DNA of 64,000 bases. Origin: Balanoglossus misakiensis. Lineage: Eukaryota; Hemichordata. Every line of letters starts with the position of its first letter. Position 1 is the stretch's first letter. Of the stretch, positions 12,301-22,400 are shown piece by piece. The notes under the pieces were generated by a model. That model saw only the letters and a program-made list of their open reading frames with translations, was not told where the DNA came from and did no database searches. The stretch covers positions 6,200,001 to 6,264,000 of the forward strand of contig CM082579.2 in the NCBI GenBank assembly GCA_040954595.2, in the 5' to 3' direction. The translations under genes were made by a program, and so were the position numbers.

Positions 12301-15300
12301 ATGGAAAGGGGTGGCGTGCGACATCAGTAAGATTACATTCACTATTCACTCAGAAAACCCGCTCATTTATTTGGGTGTTTTGCTCATTCAGTTTTGACGA
12401 TTCCTCCACGGCGAACATGCTGTTTGAGCCACGAAAAACGAATTATGCTAAAATCTTTCCCAGCAACACACTCCAAAAGTAAGTAATGTGCCGGCACAAA
12501 TTGAATAAGTTCAAAGCTCTCCTCTTGAGAAATATTAACAGAAGAATCGCCTACAGGTTTACTGCATGGTTGTTGATGGTGTTATAATGAAGTTTTAAAT
12601 TTTTCAGGTGACAGAGCAGTTAAGGTAATATCGAACAACGTATCAGCACATTATGGGGAGGAGGTAACGCTGACCTGTCGGGCTTTCCATATTGATGAAG
12701 ACCTATTCTTTACCTGGCACATAAACGGTGTTCTGTCGGAAAATTTTCATTCGGGAGACAACAACACACACGCGGAAGGAAACAGGAACCCATTGTACAG
12801 GTGAATACAGGACAGTTATTTAGAAAGTTCTAGATAAATCTGTCTATCTGGCCTAGACTGAATCACTTGGCATCAGAAAGGTTTCACTGCATAGATGACC
12901 AAGGCTTGCGAGGCACGGGCCTGCCGATTTCAATGTGTTATCACCTCCAGAAACTGATTCAAGGTATATCGTCTGCTTTTGGTGACACGTATTTTCTGTA
13001 TGGCTTCACAAATGCACGCAGTTACTAGTATCTCCAGCTTAGATGAGATTTTACACGTAATTGTATCGGACAGTATGAAGAAAGGACTACTTGTTCCTAA
13101 TGCTATAATATTTTTTTCTGGGCAGGTACAGTACGATACATGTAAGTCACATGTCAGATGCATATGCTGGGGCGTACGAATGCCGGGCGCGGGATCAGAT
13201 CGGCAAGGTGTATTATGACGTAGGATACGTGAAAATATCAGGTATCATAGACCTTTCTCATCTTTGCCTCAAACATAATTATGATCAAAATCGTCAAGCT
13301 TTTGAGACTAGCGTAATACAGGACGGAAACTTGTGTCCGTCTGTATATTTCAGGGGTTCTGCTCGTCGCAGTTATTTAACCATTGCTAAACATTGCTTCG
13401 GCTCACACTGACACTAACCTCTTTGCGAACTATATATGAAATTGTAATGTTTAATGACCTTGATTATTGTATATGCATGTAGGATGTCGAGTGCTTCATT
13501 GTATTGATTGGTTCATCTATATTTTACAGGTTGTCGGAGCAATGCTTGGGGCAGTAAATGCGACAAAGCGTGTGATTGCCTACATTCTGTGGATTGTGAT
13601 CGATACCGTGGCTGCACGTGTAGCCCCGGGTGGACGGGAGTTCATTGTGACCAAGGTTTGAAACTGCCACTTATCTTACACACAAATAACCAGTGTACAA
13701 TTCTGTTGCATGTCTGACACATCCACACATTGAACATCTACTGCGGATTGGCAGCCATTTTAAGTTGCAGTATAATTACATGTGTTGGTATATTGCAAAA
13801 CAGTCTTTCAATGTGATTGGTTACAGTTTGTCCAAATGGAACATTCGGGGACAAGTGCTCTGAGAAGTGCCATTGTGAAGATGAAGGAACCCTGCTTTGT
13901 GACGCCGTGACGGGAACTTGCACGTGTTCCGAGGGTTTCTGTGGTGACATCTGCCAAGAGAAGTGTGCTTGTTTTCCATGGGAAGTACCGGTATGTGACG
14001 TAAACACAACAGCGGGCTGCACGTGTCAGCAAGGTAACATAATATAGGTCACTTTCGTGACTTCTATATGACCATACCTTTTTGTATTTCCGTTGTCAAA
14101 AATCATGCGTATATTATTTGTTTTATACTAAGTCGTCGTCGATACAAACTCTTCCTTACAGGAGCAACCAGACCACAAAATCCCCGGATGGATGTGAAAT
14201 TGATAGGCATAGGTGCGGGTGCAGGTGAAGCTGTCCTTGTGTTAGCTGTGATAATTATTTCATGCCTAGTATGGCATGTGAAAAGGAATAAAAAATATCA
14301 GCGCCTTGAAGACGAGGAGTCAGAAATAGTGAAGACTGTACAGGTAAGGGTTTCAAGTTTACGTGTTTGATACAATCGGAGACGGCGATTGGAATGATGT
14401 TTCCTAACCTGGTAAATTTTATATCCCATTTTCTAAAGGAATATCTAGGTCACTTCGGAGAATGGATGATTAAAAGTCACAACATAACACAGTCAAATAC
14501 TTTGCTTGGACAAGGGCAGTTTGGGCAGGTGCATAAGGGTCTTCTGAAGCTTCCGCATAAAAGAGGGCCCGAAGATGCCGCAGTAAAAACACTGTTGCCA
14601 GGTGAGTACCGTTACAATGACGTGCCAGTAAACTGTAGCCGGAATGCTTGACAGCTGGAATCGGGGTATGTGCGATAAAGGGCGGGTGTCGTTCCATCTG
14701 TGGCTGTGGGTAAGGCTTATGGGTCAATTGGGACACTGTTGCTAGCATCTCAAAGAAGGCACACAGTGCAACTGTCTGATACAATGTACATCATTGCTAA
14801 CAACGCGGAACTACTTTTTTTACACTGTACATCAAGGCGAACCAATGCGCCGTTACATTTACTTTACTTTGCAGCAAGGCGAACCTACCAGTGCTATGTT
14901 GATTTTGCCCGTGAAATTCAGTGTCTGGTCAAGTTGCATGGACATCCAAACATAGTTGCGTTGAGAGGCATTGTCCTGAAAAGGGGTGAGTTGACGTTAA
15001 AGATTATCAAAATGTCCACAAAATGTAAGAGCCATACATGTATCGTTGTCCGGTGCTGAGGGCACCGAGCTCACGTTTAGATACCGCCGCGGACTACTTT
15101 ACGGTCCGCGGCTGTAAAGAGGTCAGAGAATGATCACGTGGACATGGCCGCCATGTTGTCACCTTGTACAAAAATTAGAAACTTTGCCCTCATAACGGGA
15201 TCATTGCTTCTCCCTTGCCGTATACGAATTCAACGTAATGCAAATGAATTCTCATTAGAGAATAAACCCACGTTTTGTTAACATCCCTTGCCAGGTATCA

Positions 15301-16762
15301 AATGCTTTGTCATGGAATACGCTACCAGAGGTGATCTTCTTGAACACGTTCGTTGCCTGGGCGACACAATATCACAACACAGTGAACAGGAATTACTTGA
15401 CTACCTTCTCCATGTGACAGCTGGGATGCAATACATGCAAGAGAAAATGGTAACGGATTTCTGGTTTGTTTGACTTGTGGAATAACGCATGATAATTTGT
15501 TTTCTGTAAAATCACACACAGTCACCTTAATGAAATCAGTTTGACCGTCACATTGAACCATGCTCCATTTAGATTCTTCACAGAGACTTGTCGTGTAGAA
15601 ACATATTACTGTTCGACGGAGGGGTGGCCAAAATAAGCGACTTTGGCCTCAGCAGAGACGTCAGTGAAAGCAATGGCCTTTACACGAAATTGCCTTGGGT
15701 GAGTAGCCGTATACATCTACATCCGTTGATGTTTCATCTCCGCTACAATGCAACAAGACACGTGTGTTTCCATCGTAAAGGCTGACCACCCAGTTTTGGA
15801 CTTGATAACATTACACTTTAGTGCATCACTTGTGCCACTAAACTCCCTTAAATTTATACCTTACAGGCTGAAGGACAGTGTCCGCTACCGCTGAAATATA
15901 TGCCACCAGAATTTATAACGAAAGGAGAGTTTCATTTCCAGAGTGACATGTAAGGAATTTGCAAACATTTCGGCATTTCTGCTCTTCAGTCTTTGTTCAC
16001 ATAAAGCTGTTACTGGCCGTTGCAAAATATGGCAACAGAGAATATTTGATGAATAAACTGGCATAAGAGTCATTTATTTATTTATAATAATACCTAATAA
16101 CGTGTTATTTCAGATGGTCATTTGGCGTTTTACTGTGGGAAGTGTGCACACACGGTATGTATATTAACCTGTAACAGGAATAAATCTCTAAATATACCTC
16201 CATTTTCAAAGATTTTTCCTAGAAATACATTTATATGTAAAATTACAGTTATACTCATCACTTATCTGTTGACATAGGGGACTCGCCGTTTAAAGAATAT
16301 GACACTTATCAGTTTATGCGGAACATCGCCCGTGGACAAAGACTAACCAGGCCTGAACACAGTACACAAACGGCGTAAGTAACTCTGAAGACATTTGACC
16401 ATAATCGAATACTTATTGTGGAAATGAAACCATTTGATCGTCACCTTTCAATATCAAACTATGATGTTGACAAAAATCATCTTATATTTTCTTTCTACAG
16501 ATACCAGGTTATGCGCAAGTGTTGGGACATGCCATTGCAGAGACGACCCTCAGCTGTACAGCTCGCGAGAGAAATCGAACTCCTTAGAAATGGCGAGGTA
16601 AATTTATCTGCCTTTGTTACTATAAATCAAAGTAGTACATGTATGTGCTTCAGAAATCTAAGTCTTACCCTATATTTTCATATTTTGCTCAAGATAACTA
16701 TTCAAGAGGCTCTTTCTTTTCACTTGCAGGGTCTGTTCTGCACTGAGGGCGCAGGTGATTAA
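9391..16762 (+). CDS. Receptor tyrosine kinase RTK-B (tandem paralogue)
   Basis: Second copy of the array, 949 aa in 23 exons. Exons: 9391-9523, 9802-9869, 10101-10193, 10378-10482, 10579-10704, 10974-11088, 11350-11501, 11760-11958, 12198-12326, 12608-12800, 13126-13241, 13530-13655, 13827-14033, 14162-14343, 14439-14601, 14875-14985, 15295-15449, 15573-15698, 15867-15949, 16114-16154, 16278-16374, 16501-16597, 16730-16762. Domain order as in RTK-A, with Ig and the second EGF on separate exons, which I take as the ancestral layout. Kinase motifs: GQGQFG at 672, AAVK lysine 698, HRD 794-796, DFG 814-816, [13 protein letters not shown]. The activation segment has one tyrosine (LYTKLPW). The juxtamembrane stretch holds YQRL right after the basic stop-transfer residues. 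The tail is only about 11 residues after the last kinase exon. Exon phases equal those of its neighbours, so the copies arose by whole-gene tandem duplication. Confidence 0.88.
15086..15112. repeat. GC-rich perfect inverted repeat in an RTK-B intron
   Basis: Nine-base arms GCCGCGGAC (15086-15094) and GTCCGCGGC (15104-15112) flank a 9-base spacer in the intron between exons 16 and 17. It stands out from AT-rich surroundings and could be the end of a small mobile element or a structured intronic site. Confidence 0.6.
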
Positions 16763-18211
16763 ACGCAATGATCATTGCATATACATGTAGTGTCATCATG
16801 GACGAAGGCTTCGCACACCTGCCACGCACCAGTCATTCATATAGGACTCGAAGCAAGTCCACGCACAACAATCATTACGCGAAATCCTCAGCGATCCGTC
16901 AAGTTCCGTCCAATTTTCCTCACATTTTGTTGTGCTCAAATGTCATAAACTAAAGGCAATGTTATGATTCTAGACATGTGTTTTACTTCTGGTTGTCATG
17001 TATATTTACATTGTGACGTGTGCATAGAAAATAATCTGGTATATGTTTTTATGTGTGTATGTTTGGTACACTCAGAGGCAATCGATAACAAGCTACGTGC
17101 ATGTGTAAGCAGTTATCGGATGAAAAGAAACCCACACTAGCTAATGGTTGAGACTTTAAAAGTTTAAACATTGTTTTTAGTTGAGACATACTTGATTCGT
17201 TGTCAATAGAGTGACTCGATCCGGAGCAACGAAAGTTTACTTGACACAGCGATGTATGTCGAGGTAACATGCACTTTTTTGTTTTCTATGCATGACGTAT
17301 TTACAGTACGGCCTTGGGCATAGCAGAAAGCAGACGCTGTCATCTCCGCATTCAGAATCGGTCATGTTTGTGGATTCGGTGTTTGGCCATTTGTCTTTTG
17401 TTCTGACACCCCATGCAGTTATGCTTCGCGTTTTTCATCTGACAAGGGCCTGGCCACGATTGGTCAAATCAACTTCATACTGCGTACGTCAATTTTGCAC
17501 CGATGATACATGCGTTGCACAAACAGTCTTTGAACCCCCGGTTCACCTGTCACAGATCGGACAGTTATTACGTGGACATTATCTGCGCACGTTCGCACAC
17601 GGAAAGTGTCAAACTTTTTCATATTTATTGCGGCCACATGATAGATTTATTTAGGGTCTGTTACAAGTGATATGCCATTCGGTCATAAATTAAACAATAA
17701 CACGACACATGTCTACCTGGCACCTCTGTCACCCATTGAACGATAAATTTCCCCGGGGGGCTTTAGGCCTCGCGGGGAAACAGTCCGCTAAGAGGTGACC
17801 CGCACTCCCTCAGTAGACATACAAAAGGTTACTACCCTCTCGACAAGTCGGTATGTGCATTACTCATCGTGCTAATATGTCCCGTTGTACAGCTAGGTTT
17901 TAAGCGGAGAGGATTCTCGTCTATTAGACCAGACTTAAGAAGAGGTGTATATCACCTATACATTCTCCTCGTGGATAATGAAAGCCTGCTGACGTACTTG
18001 TCCCAGTTAATGCGTCCCAAGTAACACACACCCATACCAGAATAAGGAAGTGTATAAATCTGTCAAGAGCCTGCTCAACATATATTTGCCCAGCTTTGCT
18101 TGTCATTTTCCAAGGGCTTAACTTTGCCGCCCAACAGAACCCTCAGATCCGGCACAGGAGCGCCTGTGTGTGTTCCAAGCTCGTACCAGACTGTGTCGAA
18201 AAACTTCAAGC
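16763..18211. other. RTK-B to RTK-C intergenic interval
   Basis: No exon related to neighbouring genes is visible. A 120-codon plus-strand open frame at 17292-17654 has no recognisable motif and I do not call it. An in-frame ATG at 18170 precedes the RTK-C start by 14 codons but would put a basic stretch ahead of the signal peptide. Confidence 0.4.
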
Positions 18212-19310
18212 ATGGGCAATAATCATTTTCTAGCCCTAGCAATTGGCGGAATATGTGTCGTTATGATTGCGTTTCTTCCGAGCGTGGTCGCCGAAAGTGA
18301 ACCCGCTTGTCGTGATGCAGTTAACGAGACCGGTAAGTGTTACGGATTTATGTAGTGTTGTGGTGATATTATTTTCCTGTCCAGAAAAGCTTGCCAAAAC
18401 TCGTTGGAATCTCGCAGTGTCCTTCAAGGAAATGTTGATGACCACTGCATGAACATAGATGTGGCTCCAAGTTCACAGACCAGCCTGGGAACCCTGTATT
18501 GAAACTGTCGAAAATCATTTTAAGTGTTCCTTACAGTAGACGTGTCGACTCTTTTGTGCATTATAGAAACTCTACGAAATGTTACCCAGGGATGCATCTC
18601 GGATTTGCAAAACTTTACTGTAAGAATTTCAGAGGTAAGAATTTTTCCATCCAGCTTTTACCATATAAAGAAACCCACTTCCGAAACTATTATTTATACA
18701 CCAGCACTTGTAATTTTCCTCCTTGTTGGAATTGTGTTACATTTATATCCAATAGTACAATCTGGAAGCTAATTTTCAAATTGCGTGCGTATTCTCCATA
18801 CACCAGAATGCAAACATTGGGTCAGTTGTATTCGAAGTTCCTAAAGAAATATCACGACTGACGGAGCTTGAAGATTTCTCCGAGCTTGAAGGCAACAAGG
18901 TTAGTTCTCTAACGTCAGACAGAGCACGGTCATGTCACTCCACTGTGTACACAGTGACAAACGCACCCTTTTCGTGAGTCTATAGCGCCCTCGTGCAGCT
19001 ATCATGAATTTTAACTCAAAGCGAGGCCAATTCAGTGGAATCCCCTGGATGTGATCGGTCAACTTTCCCCATTAGCCTCGCTTTGAGTCCAAACGCACCG
19101 TTTTATGGAAAATACTTAGCTTAGTTACGGAACCCTTCAGAATCAACACCGGATAAGGGCAATTCTCGCTTTACAACTTTCCTATTATAGGACGAAATGT
19201 TTCGGATTGACGGCGATAATGGCACTTTATACCTCGCAAAATACCTGGACTATGACATCAGCAATATCTACAAATTACTCGTGACTGCAAAAAAGGTGAG
19301 TCTTTACGAT

Positions 19311-19401
<91 letters not shown>

Positions 19402-22400
19402 CATTGTAAAACCAACACAGTTGTGATTTAAAAGTGTGTCGTATCAGTTGGGTTTCAAGAATCAGTGTCTTTTATAAAATTCTTATTTGTGTCTTTATTA
19501 AAAACCTTTGTAACATTTAAATAGGTAAAGAACGGGGGAGCCTTATTATACATTTACAACGTAACTGTAGTTGTTGACGACACTGCTGGGTGGCCGCCAT
19601 ACTTCAACGAGACATGCGCGTGGCCAGTCAGAAAAGCCGACAAATATGTAAGTAAAATGGAGTCATGACTCACAGTCAAAAATACTTCGTTTATGCTGTA
19701 CAAGGCCCAGGTTGAAGCCAAGCTCGTTTTTTTTCAGCCACTACCCTTTACAGCAATCCTCAACGGTGAAGACGGCAGGAATTATTACACTCCCCCGACT
19801 GTTCATCATATAAATTCGTTCACTATTTTAGACTTGAATAATGACGAGTGTAAGTAATCCTTCCTTAATTTGTTCTTTCAGTTACGGTTTAATGTAGAAT
19901 ACGCTCAAAGCAATTTAAGATTATTCACTGGGAATTGAGCGTCACCGTACAAAATTTTGAATGAGAGCAAAATTGTCTCCAATTTGACATTCAGTTGGCC
20001 GCCAGTTCTGTGAAGAAAATTTTAAAAAGTCATTATTACGAAACCAATATAATGAATGCCCTTCCTACGGTCACGCCACAAACCGTGGAGCCTCACACAC
20101 CCTTGATATTTCGCGTCATATCTGTTATCGAAATCAAATTTTCATCTTCATATCAGGTAACGCCAAACTCTACTTCGCGAGAAATGAAAACTTTTTCTAC
20201 AAAGGCGGAATGACCAGAAGCAATTTCTGTAGCAGGTTGGATATAGTAATTCGCAGAAGTACAGATCGGGCGCATAGCACCAGCCTGTTCAGCGATTGCA
20301 AATATTATCAGGTGGGTATATTTTACCCAATGCATTATAACCTCAATATTGCTGTGTCGAAACTGGCATTCTTATGTATTTTGTCATGAAAAAAGGAAGG
20401 AAAAAACATGTTCATGCTTTGTTCATGAAGAGTGTCTAGGTGTTCATTGCAAATTATGTTTATGATGCACATATGAATATATATATATTTTTAAATGTAT
20501 CCATGTTTCAGAACCTTGCCGAAATATCCCACGATGTACCAGTGGATATCGTGGAGAGAGTGCACTCGGTGGGAAAGGCCTTTCAAAACTTTATCGTGTT
20601 TAAGATTCCTTACAGCACCCTCGCATACATCGGGGCAGACGCCGTCGAGATCCGGGTTAAAAATTGGGGGTTTAACGTAAAAGTTCAGATTAAAGCATTA
20701 GGTATGTTCTTTCTCAATCAGTCATTCGCCAACCTCGTCTTGTGTTGCGTTGCCTTGTGTTATTTGCTGTCCGTTTTGTGATGTTTTAAACGTTCTTTTA
20801 AAATGACAATGACTTTCGGATAACGGAGAGACATATTATTACATTTGAAGGTTGTCCCATTGGGAAGTATGGAGGATTTTGTGACCATGACTGCGTGTGC
20901 CAAAACGGGGCTGTGTGCCATACTTTCAACGGCGCCTGCAAATGCCTGCAGGGGTGGAAGGGGGTCGCGTGTGATATTGGTGAGAAGATGTTTTCCTTGC
21001 TTATGAAAAGTTGCATTAATGAACGCAAGCAAAGTTTACGTCATGCCGGACGCCTTATTTGTGATTGGCCCAAATCGATTTCGTCGTTGTTGAATGTGAA
21101 CTTTTTTATGCTTTTGGTTAGCCGACCAGACAGTGAAGATGGTATCGAACCACGTGTCAATTCATTATGGCGGAATGGCAGTGTTGACGTGCCAGGCTTT
21201 TCATATGGGTGAGGGCGTGCTCTTCAGCTGGCGAATAAATGGTGTGCCGCGGGAAAATGTCCAATCAGGCAACCACACGTACACAGAAGAAAAGACAACA
21301 CCGTCGTACAGGTGAGCTTAAAGGGGAAAGGGGCCGTCTGAACTGCACATGCGCAACTTGTTTATCTTGTCACACCATCACGCAGTGTTTCCAGTGTTCA
21401 CGGAGACCACGCCTTTCAATACATTCTCTTTCAAGTACCTCGATATGGCTGTGTGACCTTGAGGCTGGTGGCCTTTTCATCGTTTATACGCTATTTTCCC
21501 TTGGCAGTTATAGTACGATACAGATCAACCGTGTGTCCCAGGAAAATGTTGGAACCTACGAATGTCGTGCACACGATCTATCTGGCGTGGTGTATTCCGA
21601 CGCAGCATACGTGCAGATATCAGGTAAATAGATACAGCCAGTACAATTTTCATTTGGTCACAAAGACGTTTATTTTACGTTTGGCAATATAGTAGCCGGT
21701 TCGTGTGTTACTTGTAGAAGACCCAGATTGTAATTTGGATACTCGTTGGAGTATCGGTAACGTTCCATCAATCTGATAGATAACGGTGAAATCAAAACGT
21801 GATCATCTGTACGGCAACTGCGTATTAAATACTTACTTTTCAAGAGAAGACATGCTGGGTGCCAAATCACAAGATTCATTTATATTTCACAGGTTGTGAG
21901 CGCAATACGTGGGGCAGTAAATGCGACAAAGCGTGTGATTGTCTACATTCTGTGGATTGTGATCGATACAGTGGCTGCACGTGTAGCCCCGGGTGGACGG
22001 GAGTTCATTGTGACCAAGGTTTGAAACTGCCGCTTATCTTAAACACAGCGAGCTAGTGACATGTTCCCTTGCGCACATTATATTGCAATACACAACAGCA
22101 CAGCTGTACGAAACATATGTTTCGCATTATTATATACGCACAGTGTACACTCCGAAACCCTGGTGTGACAGATTAATACGCACCCAATCACTTTAACTTT
22201 TAAGGGAACAACACCAATGTCTCTCGGTTACATATGTCACATGCATAACTAAATTGTCTCTCCTTTGCAGTAGTCCCAACTCAATTACAAAGACCCAAAG
22301 CAGGTGGGAAATTGGTGTTCTTGTGCATAGGTGCAGTTTGCATTGTCGTGGTCGTAATAGCAATCGTCTGCGTAGCGTGGTTTATGACTAGGAGCAACCA

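Noticed and set aside
17292-17654. 120-codon plus-strand frame between RTK-B and RTK-C
   Set aside because: No motif, no splice context and no counterpart between RTK-A and RTK-B; length is within chance.
19197-19409. Poly-asparagine extension of RTK-C exon 4
   Set aside because: The exon has a good GT donor at 19296 in the same phase as its paralogues; the Asn run is intronic AAC repeat.
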